The notes: generated by a model not told the origin, from the letters alone. Positions 23,836-38,328 are shown, counted from the stretch's first letter. The stretch is DNA of 64,000 nt from Chaenocephalus aceratus (GCA_023974075.1 CM043800.1:39615813-39679812); one strand, 5' to 3'. Program-made: numbers and translations.

Positions 23836-23954
23836 TCAAAGTAAAAAGTCGTCAGAAAAATAAGTAGTGGAGTAAAGTACTGATACCAGGAAAATGTACC
23901 TATGTACAGTAACGAAGTATTTGTACTCCACGACTTCCCACCTCTGGTTATCTG

Positions 23955-25090
23955 AACACTTAATAAGAGGGAGGTCACTTTGTTGTACTTCACTTCATGT
24001 GTGTACATTTAAAACAGCAATGGAGAAAGTACAGTAGTGAAAGTTGTGTAAGAAGATGAGTGGCTTGATTTTATTTTTGAGGGTGCATTGAAACTGTGTT
24101 TTCCATGGCTTTCTCTCTAAACACGTTCAGTTGATGTCCATAATGTGCACAAATACTTAAAGAAACTGATTTCCAGTGCCACTAACTATGATTGTAACAT
24201 CAAATATAACCCAGAACACCGCATTCATCTCCCAGCACTGAACGAACATCTGGCCGACACCTGTAACCGCCTCTCATGCATCTCTTTATTGAATTACTAA
24301 AAGTCTTCATCTCACGTTACAATAAGTCACGAGCAGCTTTGGAAAGCGGCGGCACCTCGTTGTGTTGTGACTTGCCAATAAAAGATTGATACTGATTTTC
24401 ATATTTTATCGCAATGTTTACCACTCCTTCGCTCTCTGAGGTAACATATCCGTTTTTGGAATGGATCAGAGCTAGTAGTACAGCAAGCACTATGTAGTGT
24501 TTTATTATGGGAATATTTTCCTAGTTAAATATTAACTTTGGCTCCTCTTCCTGCCAGGTACAATGTCTCCAGAACGGCTGCATAGTTTAGCAGATAGCAA
24601 GCTCCACTGTAACCTTTACGCTTCCCCAGTTGACGTGGAACGGATCGATAAGTTAATACAAAAATACTGGATGTATAATGGCAACAAGTCACAGTCCACC
24701 TGCCTGTGACCTTTTAAAAGAAGTCCAGCAATGCTGCATCCTCCAGTGCAATCCAGTACAATATGCCCATGGCTTTTGTTGAGGAAATACAGAAAGAGGA
24801 GAAAGAAAGGGTTGAAGCACAAAAACAAATGTTGCATCAGGCTTCTTAAAAACTCCTATAGTTGCTGTTTTACAATCCTCCAAGGTCCTCGGCCACTTAG
24901 TGTGCGATTGTTCATCCAATCTGGACACTCTAAACTTTGAACTCAACAGTGCTTTTATCGAATTAAAAGTGCGTTATTTTCTTTATGAAGTACCAAACGG
25001 GTACCATTTTATTACAGTATGACTATATTTAAATGCTCTCTTGCTCGTCAGTGAGGAATACAATGCAACAGATGATTTTGATGCAACCTG
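23955..25090. other. No gene recognised
   Basis: Mixed AT-rich sequence. The 24616-24946 frames on both strands have no recognisable motif. Confidence 0.3.
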
Positions 25091-25094
25091 TAAC

Positions 25095-26055
25095 GGACAA
25101 GGAGGGCCATATCAGTATTGTAGTGTCTCTACTTTAAAGAGTCTCTCCTGCTGATGTTCAGGTGTATTATCAGTATGTAGTGTCTCTACTTTAAAGAGTC
25201 CTCTCCTGCTGATGTTCAGGTGTATATCAGTATTGTAGTGTCTCTACTTTAAAGAGTCCTCTCCTGCTGCTGTTCAGGTGTATATCAGTATGTAGTGGTC
25301 TCTACTTTAAAGAGTCCTCTCCTGCTGATGTTCAGGTGGTATATCAGTATGTAGTGTCTCTACTTTAAAAGAGTCCTCTCCTGCTGATGTTCAGGTGTAT
25401 ATCAGTATGTAGTGTCTCTACTTTAAAGAGTCCTCTCCTGCTGATGTTCAGGTGTATATCCGTGTGTCGTGTCTCTACTTTAAAGAGTCCTCTCCTGCTG
25501 ATGTCCAGGAGTATATCAGTATGTAGTGTCTCTACTTTAAAGAGTCCTCTCCTGCTGATGTTCAGGTGTATATCAGTATGTCGTGTTCTACTTTTTAAAG
25601 AGTCCTCTCCTGCTGATGTTAAGGTGTATATCAGTATGTAGAGTCTCTACTTTAAAGAGTCCTCTCCTGCTGATGTTCAGGTGTATATCAGTATGTAGTG
25701 TCTCTACATGTCTCCATTCTTTAATGTTCAAACAGCTCCTATATTTTTCTCATACTGCCTGTGCTGCAGCACCTCTTTTCACCCTCTGTCTGAAACCAGA
25801 GCCCAGTCTGCTCTGATTGGTTAGCTGGCCGGCTCTGTTGTGATTGGTCAACCGCTTAGAGATGTCCCGCCCCTTTAGCCTATCAGGTACAATGTGTTGG
25901 AGTGCTAGCCAATGGAGGTGTTTCAGGCAGGGGGGAGTGGGAGGAGAAACTGTGATTGTAACCTTTGCAGACCATTTACATGCACACAAACCTATTTAAA
26001 ACACTACAGGAAAGAGAAAACCCCAACAAGCATAATAGGGCCTCTTTAAAACATA
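25095..26055. mobile_element. 57-bp minisatellite element, copy 1 (left end lost)
   Basis: About 10-11 units of 57 bp (25095-25706, words GTATATCAGTATGTAGTG and CTCTACTTTAAAGAGTCC), then a unique right arm ending GGGCCTCTTTAA (to 26049). The right arm matches copy 2 (51190-51462), including AACCAGAGCCCAGTCTGCTC and TTTGCAGACCATTTACATGC. The units are more diverged than in copy 2, and the TTAA-side left end is absent. Confidence 0.85.
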
Positions 26056-26499
26056 TCTTTTCGTAAATAATTACCACAACAGAATCAAATCCTTATCATA
26101 TAGTCCACCTATATCAACATATAGTATATCATTCTTAACAAGAACTGTGGTGATCATTTGAATGATAGACTACATCTTTGTAATCTGTCACAATCTCCTT
26201 TGCCAAATGGACTTGTTTTCCTGTCGGGGGGGATTAGGGTTAGTCGTTACATTTTGATGGAGGTAACCTTTAAAAGCATCCCACTGTTGTACTCTGACCT
26301 TTTGTTCTTTTGCTGCACACCTTCTTTCACTATCCTGTCCAGACAGCAAGGTTTGCCACAAACAAAATGGCCTGTTTTCCTCTTACAACAGATTGATGCA
26401 TCTCCACAGTTCATTTTAAAGGCTTCAGAATCTCCCAGTGACGAAGGTAACAAGATTACCACCGTGTTTATGATGTTCAGTTATAACGTGTGTGTTTGA
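26056..26499. other. No gene recognised
   Basis: The 113-codon plus-strand frame 26158-26499 has no motif and no promoter or splice context that I can support. Confidence 0.25.
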
Positions 26500-26812
26500 A
26501 AAGTGTTCCCACTCCCGTTTTTTCTGTTGCTCCTGAGTCCTGATTGTGTCACCTGGTGCCCCGTGTTGTCTCCTCCCCCCTCACCTGTGTCTTGTTGGGT
26601 TAATTAGTGTGGGTATTTTAGGCTCTGTGTTGTGGGGCGTGTGTGATCCTTGTGGCTGGTGCCTGTGTTCACGGAACAGCAGATTTGAAGCTGTGTCCTG
26701 TGCTCGAATGTAATAAATGCCCACACCGGGGGTTATATTTGTGGACGTTCTGCCTCTGCCATCCTTGCTTGGTCGGGCCGCTCAATTGTCGGCTGCACAC
26801 CCCCAATTGTAG
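26500..26812 (+). mobile_element. Possible solo LTR fragment (speculative)
   Basis: Composition and signals resemble a fish LTR: TGTTCCC start, a C/T-rich region, TATTTTAGGCTCTG and a poly(A) signal AATAAA (26711-26716), ending CTGCACA. No second LTR and no target duplication could be identified. Confidence 0.3.
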
Positions 26813-26830
26813 TTAAAAAATGTAAAAACT

Positions 26831-28768
26831 AGGGCCCCCAAACAGCATCTTGCATAGGGCCCAAACAGCACTCTTGCATAGGGCCCCCAAACAGATCTCA
26901 CATAGGGCCCCAAACAGCATCTGGCATAGGGCCCCCAAACAACATCTTGCATAGGGCCCCAAACAGCATCTCACATAGGGCCCCCAAACAGCATCTGGCA
27001 TAGGGCCCCCCAAACAGCATCTTGCATAGGGGCCCCCAAACAGCATCCCACATAGGGCCCCCAAACAGCATCTGCTAGGGCCCCCCAACAAGCATCTTGC
27101 ATAGGGCCCCCAAACAGCATCTCGCATAGGGCCCCCAAACAGGCATCTTGCTAGGGCCCCCAAACAGCATCTTGCATAGGGCCCCCAAACAGCATCTCAC
27201 CATAGGCGCAACAGCATCTGGCATAGGGCCCCAAACAGCATCTCTGCATAGGGCCCAAACAGCATCTCACATAGGGCCCCCAAACAAGCATCTTGCATAG
27301 GGCCCCCAAAACAGCCTCTTGCATAGGGCCCCAAACAGCATCTCACATAGGGCCCCCAAACAGCATCTCACATAGGGCCCAAACAGCACCTTGCATAGGG
27401 CCCCCCAAAAGCATCTTGCATAGGGCCCACAAACAGCATCTAACATAGGGCCCCCAACAGCACCTTGCATAGGGCCCCCAACAGCATCTCACATAGAAGC
27501 CCAAACAGCACCTTGCATAGGGCCCCCCAAAAGCATCTTGCATAGGCCCCCAAACAACATCTCACATAGGGCCCCAAAAGCATCTTGCATAGGGCCCCCA
27601 AACAACATCTTGCATAGGGCCCCAAACAGCATCTTGCATAGGGCCCCCAAACAGCCATCTTGCATAGGGCCCCCAAACAGCATCTCACATAGGGCCCCCA
27701 AAACAGCATTCTGGCATAGGGCCCCCCAACACAGCATCTTGCATAGGGCCCCAAACAGCATCTCACATAGGGCCCCCCAAAACAGCATCTTGCATAGGGC
27801 CCCCAAACAGCATCTGCATAGGGCCCAAACAGCATCTCACATAGGGCCCCCCAAACAGCATCTCACATAGGGCCCCAAAACAGCACCTTGCATAGGGCCC
27901 CCCCAAAAAGCATCTTGCATAGGGCCCACAAACAGCATCTCACATTAGGGCCCCAAACAGCACCTTGCATAGGGCCCCAAACAGCATCTCACATAGAGCC
28001 CCAAACAGCACCTTGCATAGGGCCCCCCAAAAGCATCTTGCATAGGGCCCCCAAACAACATCTCACATAGGGCCCCAAAAAGCATCTTGCATAGGGCCCC
28101 CAAACAGCATCTCGCATAGGGCCCCAAACAGCATCTTGCATAGGGCCCCCAAACAGCATCTCACATAGGGCCCCCAAACAGCATCTTGCATAGGGCCCCC
28201 AAACAGCATCTCACATAGGGCCCCAAACAGCATCTTGCATAGGGCCCCCAAACAGCATCTCACATAGGGCCCCAAACAGCATCTCACATAGGGCCCCCAA
28301 ACAGCATCTCACATAGGGCCCCCAAACAGCATCTCACATAGGGCCCCAAACAGCATCTCACATAGGGCCCCCAAACAGCATCTCGAATAGGGCCCCCAAA
28401 CAGCATCTCACATAGGCCCCCAAACAGCATCTCACATAGGCCCCCAAACAGCATCTCGCATAGGGCCCCAAACAGCACCTTGCATAGGGCCCCCAAACAG
28501 CATCTTAAATAGGGCCCCCAAACAGCATCTCACATAGGCCCCCAAACAGCATCTTGCATAGGGCCCCCAAGCATCTCGCATAGGGCCCCCAAACAGCACC
28601 TTGCATAGGGCCCCCAAACAGCATCTTGCATAGGGCCCCAAACAGCATCTTGCATAGGGCCCCCAAACAGCATCTCGCATAGGGCCCCCAAACAGCACCT
28701 TGCATAGGGCCCCCAAACAGCATCTTGCATAGGGCCCCCAAACAGCATCTCGCATAGGGCCCCAAAAG
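26831..28768. repeat. 25-bp minisatellite, ~77 copies, with higher-order pattern
   Basis: Unit: AAACAGCATCTTGCATAGGG plus CCCCC, with variants CATCTCACATA, CATCTTGCATA, CACCTTGCATA and CATCTGGCATA. C-run length varies 4-7. Variant order recurs in places (CACCTTGC, AAAGCATCTTGC, CATCTCAC), suggesting multimeric amplification. The Cys/Gly-rich ORFs on the minus strand are artefacts of the repeat. Confidence 0.95.
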
Positions 28769-29886
28769 CTAGAAACGGCCCTGATTACTAACATACAGTT
28801 TTGTAAGTCACACCATAAGTTTCAAAGACGTTTTGTTTACCTTTCACAGAGCAACACGTTTCCATTTCATTAATTACAATGTGAAAGGAGATTCAAGATG
28901 CTATTCGCTCACGTTTAATATGTTTCTTCTTGCTGCAGCATTGTTTTCAAACTGCCTTCAGAGAAGTGTTCATAGTTTTCGAACATCAGCAAACTTTCTT
29001 TACCATTTGAAATTCGAACATGCAGAAATGTTCTTGAATGCAACACCAAAGAGAGTATTTTCCAGCAGCAGCAACACCACATCATAGTGTTGTGACTTTG
29101 ACAATAAATAAAAGGAAAATAGGCGAAAGAACATTGTTACGAAAGAAACGCACATACAACTGAGATATTAACCATTACAGGCTCCTTGCATCGGCTCTGT
29201 TAACATTGATATGTGTGGGATTGATGCCTTTTCTTACTCTATTTATTGACTGTGACATTTTCCAGGCTTTGAAGGATTTGTTTTGAAATATTCAACATTT
29301 GAGATGTTTTTTGTAAGTATTGCTGCTGTGCCCCAAAGTTTTATTTTTTCATCTTCAGCTCCCATCTCAGTAGCACATTGTTGCGCTGTGCAGAGTCCCG
29401 GTTTGATTTCCCAGGAGACGTTCAGCGCTCACCAACTCATGCGAACACAATAACTTCAAGATTAATGTCACGAAGACAAAGACGTGATCACGGCTCTCCG
29501 CTCAGATCTCAGCAGATTTCCGCTCTGACAAAGGCACCCCGTATTTTTAAAGTTGCTCTTGAAATGATGCAGTAATGTTGTAGTTAAAATGCTCGTTATT
29601 AGAACATAATGGGGAACGATAAGTGTTCAGTGTAGTGCTATACTGCTTGGTATATACAGAATAATAATAGTGTAATGTTAGGGTGTGTACACTGTCAGAA
29701 CAGTGTTTCCATCTGAGTGAGTGTGTAACCTCATGTGGAGAAGAGTAGCGGACTCTGCTGCTAAGGCTACTGCGCGTGTCTGTATGTGGGTCCCACTCTC
29801 CCGCTCTGAGCATGTTTCTGTATATGTGTGTGTCAGGTTGAATGAAAAGGCCACTTGTAGGGTAAGATTAATCATTATACATATAG
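28769..29886. other. No gene recognised
   Basis: AT-rich; short ORFs only. Confidence 0.3.
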
Positions 29887-30062
29887 GAGGCGTGTGGCGC
29901 AGTGGGTTGGGTGTAGGTGTTGGGATCAGATGGTCACAGGTTCAAACCCCATTGCAGTCAGCATGTCGTTGTGTCCCTGAGACACTTCAGGGCATTGCCC
30001 GCAGTATTGAATATGTATGTCGCTTTGGATAAAAGCCTCTAACAAGTGACATGTATTGTAAT
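29887..30062 (+). mobile_element. tRNA-derived SINE, apparently full length
   Basis: The head has a pol III A box TGGCGCAGTGG (29895-29905) and B box GGTTCAAACCCC (29939-29950). The tail TCGCTTTGGATAAAAGCCTC with a TGACATGTATTGTA end is the conserved fish SINE/L2 3' region thought to recruit L2-type reverse transcriptase. A 5'-truncated relative lies at 63553-63715. Confidence 0.85.
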
Positions 30063-30169
30063 CCACATTGCCTGAAGCTAATGAGATGCGAGGTTACAAC
30101 CGAGAAAGAGACCAGTGGTAAAGCTCCCCTCGCTTGGTGGGAAATAGGACTATTTTAAAGTATGCAGAG

Positions 30170-31013
30170 ACTCTGTAATTGTTAGTAGGCTCCAGGACAA
30201 TGAGACCAGCCACGGCCCTGTCGTTGACGACTTTGTCAGGTGGTGTGAGGAGTCCTATCTGCAACTGAACATAAGCAAAACCAAGGACATGATCATTGAT
30301 TTTAGAAGACATCCCCACATACATGAAGTCTTAACAATCCAGAATCAGAATGTAGAATTTGTGCAATCATACAAATATCTTGGGACAATTATTGACTCAA
30401 AATTGAGCTCTGATCCAAACTGTGAATCTGTGTGCAAAAGGGGGCACCAGCGTTTGTATTGTCTTAGGAAACAGTCCTATTTTAACATTGACAAAACCAT
30501 GATGATAATGTTTTATCGTGCTTTTATCGAGTCGATTCTGTCTCTTTCACTAATGTCATGGTTTGGGAACCTGACTTTGAAGAGCAGAAACCCTCTGAGT
30601 CAGATCATAAAGTGGTCCAGCAGACTAGCTTCAAGCTTCTTCCTTCGGGCCGGAGGTTACTCGTCCCAAGGAGTAGAACGAAGCGGTATAAAAACAGTTT
30701 TATCCCAGCAGCTATTGCACAAACACATCATAGGAGCGTCACACAGATGACTATTTTTATTTATTTATTTAATTGTGAATTTTGAATGTCCATGTTTGTA
30801 CTAGTGTTTTCCTTCTTAAAATGTTTTTTAAATATTTTTGAGATTTGGTTGAGCAGGGTATACTTGTACTTTTACTAGTCCTTTATTAGAGATGTGTCTG
30901 TTGTTTGTATTTGTTTTTAGTGTCAGGATGGAACCCTTGTCTGTTTCTCTGCAAACAGAATCTACCTACGGGTACAAATAAATAACCTGAACCTGAACCT
31001 GAACCTGATAGTG
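30170..31013 (+). pseudogene. LINE (Rex1/L2 group) reverse transcriptase C-terminal region
   Basis: Frames at about 30190-30288 and 30289-30640 contain DDFVRWCEE-like, LNISKTKDMIIDF, YKYLGTIID and FYRAFIESIL blocks, the region downstream of the catalytic centre. A shift near 30620-30640 moves the C-terminal block (LLPSGRRLLVPR, RYKNSFIPAAIA) to another frame. The 3' tail ends with ACCTGAACCTGAACCTGA repeats (30985-31013). The 5' part with YADD is absent, so this is a dead-on-arrival copy. Confidence 0.82.
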
Positions 31014-31063
31014 AACTTTGGTGAAGTTCAAGAAGCAGTCAATGTGACGGAACTCCCCCAGGG

Positions 31064-31157
31064 CACGTGTACGGAAGTATACATGCCAACGTCTGCAGAA
31101 AGTTACGGTCACGTGTACGGAAGTATACATGCCAACGTCTGCAGAAAGTTACGGTCA
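31064..31157. repeat. Direct repeat, 46 bp x 2
   Basis: GTACGGAAGTATACATGCCA through GTTACGGTCACGT occurs twice, head to tail, essentially identical. Confidence 0.9.
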
Positions 31158-31159
31158 CG

Positions 31160-32735
31160 TGTGTAGGTAAATAGTTGCTGAAAAAGAAACTTCACCAGGG
31201 TCAATCAATAAGGGACAAGAAGGCTCGCTATAAAGCTGCGAGTACTACGTTTGTTCAACAGTACGATCCCGGGGTCTGCTCGGACTTTGTTTGATGAAGT
31301 AAAGTTCTTTTTGCACCAAACTCCAAAACTGCACATACAAAAAAGAGAATTAATCTGTTTTAGTGTCACCGGGTACAACGAAATAAAGACAGCATCCTGA
31401 CGTGCATCGTTTCATACAGGAAACATGCGATAATAAATAATATTCCATACATTTAAAAAATATTTTAAATAAAGAACTACAAAAAATGTAAATATCAATT
31501 ATAAATATTATGAAAAATAGTAATAATTGCATTTAACTCCCCAAAGAATACGGAATAAAAAGAAACTTCACAACTGTCTTTCACATTGTTTAACAACATC
31601 TAAAATGTGACTTTATAGCAACACAATTTCATCAAACAATCTTGGTTTATGTGCCCATCATTCTGTATTGAATTTGGTGAAAGACCCTTACTGAAAAAGC
31701 AATACTACAGTGGATTAAACTTAACCTAAGATTCAGTAAAGATTTAGTTAGAGAGCTATGAATTATGGGGCGAAGCCGGCGACCTAGTTCAGGCATCAAC
31801 TCGAGCACCAATGATACATGAACACGTGACGCACCTCGTCCCTCTGACAACCAACCAAACACATTCTCCTAAACATGCCGCTCTATTGAAGCTGCCAGGT
31901 CTTCCTGCCTCTGCCTCGCTATGCTGCCACTGCTGTGTTCACTTGCTGTTGCTGCTGCGTTCATTTCCTGCTGCTGTGTTTCATGTTGCTGCTGCTCGAC
32001 ACAAATATGTTTCAAATATAAACAACCATGGTATTGTCAGACTTCATTCCTTGTTGAATTTGGTTAAAGACACATTTGGATACCTTACTGAAAAAGCTAA
32101 TCAATACTACCGTGTTACAAAATTGAACATAGGTATGTAAACGTCAGAGTTGTGAATTATGTCATTTTTACATCATGTGTATTTTCTACTTTTGTGATGC
32201 TATTTTATTTCTATTGGAGATGTTAACATTTTGAATTGTTTATTTCTACTCTTGGTTTACATTTCCTGTTCAGCTGTTTCTTCCACGAATGTTAAACTGA
32301 GTTGGAAAGAACGGAAGAAGAGATGGAAATCTTAATGCCTTGTCTTTTTATGCTGCTGCTGCAACGCAAACATGTCCCACATTGGAATCATTAAAGCGCT
32401 TCATATCCGATTCGTCTTCGAGAGACAAGCAGTGAGTGACTGAAGGAGTTCAGCGGCACAATAACCAATCAAATTGTATTTTTTGAGCCATATATCACAA
32501 ATTGCACATTTGTCTCCGGGGCCTTACACACTGAACAGATGTCCTTCCACACAAGGAAAGAGTCCTTCAGAAATAAAACGCCTGGCAGCTGAAAACACTC
32601 CAGAGAAACTTTCCTCCCGAGCAGAATCACCTGTTGATTCCCGCTGAAGTGTCCTTGTCAGACTTTTGGGAGTGAGGTGGCAGGAGGTTGATGATGTGTT
32701 TCATAAGACTTTCACAGCTCTTACATGTCATCCTG
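31160..32735. other. No gene recognised
   Basis: GCTGCTGTG-rich patch at 31925-31995. Two weakly similar stretches share TTGAATTTGGT and TTACTGAAAAAGC (31667-31710 and 32055-32100). Nothing coding that I can defend. Confidence 0.3.
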
Positions 32736-32738
32736 CAG

Positions 32739-32771
32739 TGTGTGTGTGCGTGTGTGTGTGTGTGTGTGTGG
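32739..32771. repeat. GT microsatellite
   Basis: Short GT run with one GC interruption. Confidence 0.9.
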
Positions 32772-32862
32772 GACTTCAAAGTATAGCATGCCTCAGTCTT
32801 CACTCAGCTCAATGTTGATTTCACATGAGATATAGGCCAGTGTCTATACAAAGATACTCTTA

Positions 32863-33167
32863 ATGTGTGTGTGTGTGTGTGTGTGTGTGGTCTAGCATTA
32901 CTATACTGTGTGGGGACCTACATCTGTTTACATAGTCACGTGTGGGGACTGGCTTCCCTTATGGGGACAAATTGGAGGTCCCCATGAGGGGAATCATTAC
33001 TTTTAGACTTGGTTAGGTTTAGGATTAGGGTTAGGTTAAGGGTTAGGGTAAGGGTTAGGCATGTGTTGGTTATGGTTAAGGTTAGGAATAAGTCTCCAGG
33101 AAATGCGTGTAAGTCAATGTAATGTCCCTTGAAGTGATGTATACATGGTGTGTGTGTGTGTGTGTGT
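32863..33167 (+). repeat. TG-flanked GGGGAC module, copy 3
   Basis: Same order as copy 2: TG run, TGTGGGGACCTACATC, CATAGTCACGTGTGGGGACT, TTAGGG-like tract (33010-33060), ATGTAATGTCCCTTGAAGTG, TG run. Confidence 0.88.
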
Positions 33168-33212
33168 GGTTAAGGTGGGAAGACAGGCACCAGAGATTTA
33201 TGCTGACATCTT

Positions 33213-35160
<1,948 letters not shown>

Positions 35161-35168
35161 GAGGCATT

Positions 35169-35894
35169 CAGTTGTGGAAGAAGTACTCTTACTAAAATAT
35201 AAATACCACCATGTCGAAAGTCCTGCATTATTATCTTTAATTCCTTAAAGTACAAAAGTATAAGAATCAAAATACATTTGAAGTACCAACAACGTTAAGT
35301 ATTTATTATGCAGAATGGCCCTTTTAGGAATAATATATTATTGTAATACTTGTATACTGTAGTTAGTAATCCATTATAATCTTTTTAAGTTTGCAGCAGG
35401 TAGAGGGTGAGCTATAACATTAATAGCTTTTATAGGTGTCTTAATCCATCCATATCACTACATCAAAATGTATTGGTTGATTTATATTGAGTATTAAAGA
35501 ACATACTTTTACACAAAGTAGTTTTATTATATTCATGTTTTAGTGATTTTCATACAGAAACGTAGCCTTGGTAAGAAAAGACAATAGCAGGATTTCACCG
35601 AAAATGCTCAAAATGACTAATTGCTTTTAAAAGTCTCATTCTTAAAGAAAATCCATTTCAGACTTTCAACTTCATATCCTAATCCAGTATTGTTTATATG
35701 TAATATACATTGTATCTAACAGTACCTTAGTAAGAAATGACAGTTAAATATAGTGAAGTTGACGTATATATAATAAGTAGTAGTAAAAAGTAGCTTTCAG
35801 AATGTAGTGGAGTAGAAGTATACAGTATTATAACTTATCAAAAGTAACTTACAATTGTAACTAGGTACAGTATTTCAGTTACTTTCCGACACTG
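35169..35894. mobile_element. hAT element, non-autonomous
   Basis: Left end CAGTTGTGGAAGAAGTACTC, right end TTACTTTCCGACACTG (inverse CAGTGTCGGAAAGTAA). Flanks GAGGCATT (35161-35168) and GAGGCACT (35895-35902) match at 7 of 8 bases. 726 bp, AT-rich, no ORF. Confidence 0.8.
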
Positions 35895-35902
35895 GAGGCA
35901 CT

Positions 35903-36544
35903 TTACTGCTGCTGCATACTGGTAGCAGTTTTATTTGAAAGAATAATTTAGCCCTACAGCAGTTTACAGGCATTTTGAGTTCACAGGTCGAGCTATTTCT
36001 GCTGTTTCCCCTGCTGTAATAAGAAATGTTTGCTCTGAAAAGCCTTTAGCTTGGGGCGTGCCCGAAGAAATATACAGGATTTGACACCAATAGATTTGTT
36101 AAAGGAAGTTGCACTGAGGGAGTTTTATCATTAATAGGTGTGTTTTAAAAAGAGCTGAAGGTTAATGGAAAGTGCCGGAAGGCAAAATACTGAATGGCTC
36201 GACATCGAGGGATGGTTACTAATGAATTTGAGACTGATAGCCGCTTTGAGATTACTGTACGTCATTATAAGTGAGAGCCTTGTGCCGTTACACAGAATCA
36301 GTTTAATGTGGATACAGTTAATGGAAAGCCAACAGGATGATACTCAACATGAGGATTCAAACATTGATTGAAAGCTTAATTTATTGAAAAATAAACGAGC
36401 ATTTTTTAATCCACGATATGAAATGTAGCTGTTCTCTATTTTGTTTTGATCAACCTTTCTATGTATAGAAGCACCTAATACATATTTAAACAAGGTAACA
36501 ACACTATTATTTAATTTAGGGTATCATTGTATTTTTATGCTACC
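35903..36544. other. No gene recognised
   Basis: The 68-codon plus frame 36165-36371 has no motif. Confidence 0.3.
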
Positions 36545-36548
36545 TTAA

Positions 36549-36912
36549 AGGTGGGGTAGGTAAGAATGGAGAAACCAGCTCGAGTGCGCAAGAATTTGAA
36601 AATACGCAGCCGGAAAAAATCTGCCCCTTCCTTCAGACTGCCTCACAGAGCCCCTCCTCCAACACACACAATCGCGCACATGACCAATGAGGGCACGAGA
36701 TAAGTTTGTGCCCCGATGGAAGGCTGACAGGCAGGTAGGCCATCCAGTTACTTTAGCCGGGCCGGCTCAGATGATTGGTCGTGCTTTTTACAGCGCCACG
36801 GCTTCCACAGATGACAATTTTTTATGTATTTATTGTCAAAGCACTTAATGTATTCATTGCTATCGGGATGTTAAGAGCATTCCATGGAATATAACAAAAA
36901 GTGTATCTGAAG
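36549..36912. mobile_element. TTAA-flanked MITE, copy 2, right end truncated
   Basis: TTAA at 36545-36548, then AGGTGGGGTAGGTAAG. The interior matches 12814-13172 in reverse (GCCATCC, ATTCATTGCTATCGGGATGT, CATTCCATGGAATATAAC). The right terminal repeat is missing where the 36911-39897 inverted-repeat complex begins. Confidence 0.8.
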
Positions 36913-37064
36913 TGAATTGCCAATTCACTGGCTCGACCCGGTATCACACCAAGACGTGAACATGTGACGATTTACCATGCTGGGAGACGTGAAGATGTCA
37001 CAATTTCGTCCCTTCAAACGTACAGTTACACGTTATTGTTAACATGGCCCAAATACCCAGAAAT

Positions 37065-37480
37065 TAATATCTAATAATACAAATAATAAAATTCAATAAC
37101 GTGCTTTAACCACTAGGTGTCCCTTTCTATCAGCTGTGCACCGTTATGGCGTAAATACAGCCTATCTACCAATTGGATCAAATATAAAAGTCAGCCGAAT
37201 TAGTGTTGATACTGCAAGGAGACGTATTGTGGGAAAATAAATGTAAGATCTTGTTTAATTGCTGATATATTATGATCCACGTCACGTTTTCAGTTTTGGC
37301 GGCAGTTCTTCCTGTTTGTCTAGAAGTCTTCTCATCAGGGCTCTATAAATACAGAACTACGGCAGATATGTAATATGTAATGCAGCCGAACCGTGTATTA
37401 CAATGCCGTTATGTGATGACTTCCAAAGAGAAAAGCAAGCACACTCGGAATAAAGTATTATTTTATTTTTTAAAGAAGTT
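37065..37480. repeat. Interior sequence shared with 10400-10855
   Basis: Opposite orientation to the 10.4-kb copy; includes TACAGAACTACGGCAGATAT and CAGCCTATCTACCAATTGG. Confidence 0.75.
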
Positions 37481-38230
37481 TTCGGATTTCACATCACATA
37501 AACACCAAATCCCAGCATGCATTGCGGCTGAACCATCCAATCACCGAGCTGAGGATCTTGCCTACGTCTGTTTCCGGTACTGTTTTTGACGGATGTATTT
37601 TGTTATACACACAGTCCTTCACATTTACATTTTAATTTACATTAAAGTATTTCGGGAGGCCTTCTAAAAGGTTTTAAAATACATGAGAGCAACAAATGCG
37701 TCACTTCCGGGCAAAAAGTACGGCTCCGCCCACTTTTGGGGGAAAACAACGCTGTCATTTGAATGGCGATCAATACAATTTCTGAAGTTTTTGCCAATCC
37801 GATCAGAAATGTAAGAAAACCGTGGATTTTTGGATCTTCAAAGAGCCCGATTACAAAGGCCAGTCAGGCAAACAATTACATTAAGCTATCTATGTAAATC
37901 GATAGCCTACTGCTATATTTAACCATTAATCTAGCTCGATCGTCGATTTACAAATCGACGATCGAGCTAGATTAATTAGACCCTCCAGAAAAACACGGGC
38001 TAAAATTCTTGATTATGCGATCAAACATGCGGGGTTTTATGTGATTTTATGCGGTGAAATTGCGGGAAGTTGCAAAATATGCAGAAAGTTGTGAAATATG
38101 CGGAAAAAATAAAGTCTTATTTATTTATTCTCTCTCACACACAACCTGCCACTAACGTTAAACTCCTTTACTATTCAATTAAACACATTCAATATTTATT
38201 TATTGTAAAAGCAATTGGGCTATTTTAATC

Positions 38231-38291
38231 ACACTCTCTCACACACACACACACACACACACAACACCACACACACACACACACACACACA

Positions 38292-38326
<35 letters not shown>
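38231..38326. repeat. CA microsatellite with ACCACA interruptions
   Basis: Lies between the zinc-finger relic and the left subterminal repeats. Confidence 0.95.

Positions 38327-38328
<2 letters not shown>

Larger units (their letters stand above)
21784..23946. mobile_element. hAT element with exact 8-bp duplication, carrying LINE and minisatellite
   Basis: 2163 bp. Left end CAGAGATGGCAAC (21784), right end GACTTCCCACCTCTG (to 23946); the ends are imperfect inverted repeats. GTTATCTG occurs at 21776-21783 and at 23947-23954. The subterminal sequence is full of AAGTAGAAGTAC/GTACTTC words typical of one hAT family. No transposase. A LINE (about 21968-22915) and a 37-bp array (23157-23835) occupy the interior. 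Confidence 0.88.

Noticed and set aside
26831..28768. Regularly repeated units that could be mistaken for a CRISPR array
   Set aside because: The units are adjacent head to tail with no unique spacers, and the genome is eukaryotic; it is a minisatellite.
29887..29955. tRNA gene
   Set aside because: The A and B boxes belong to a SINE head: no clean cloverleaf, and the sequence continues into a SINE tail.
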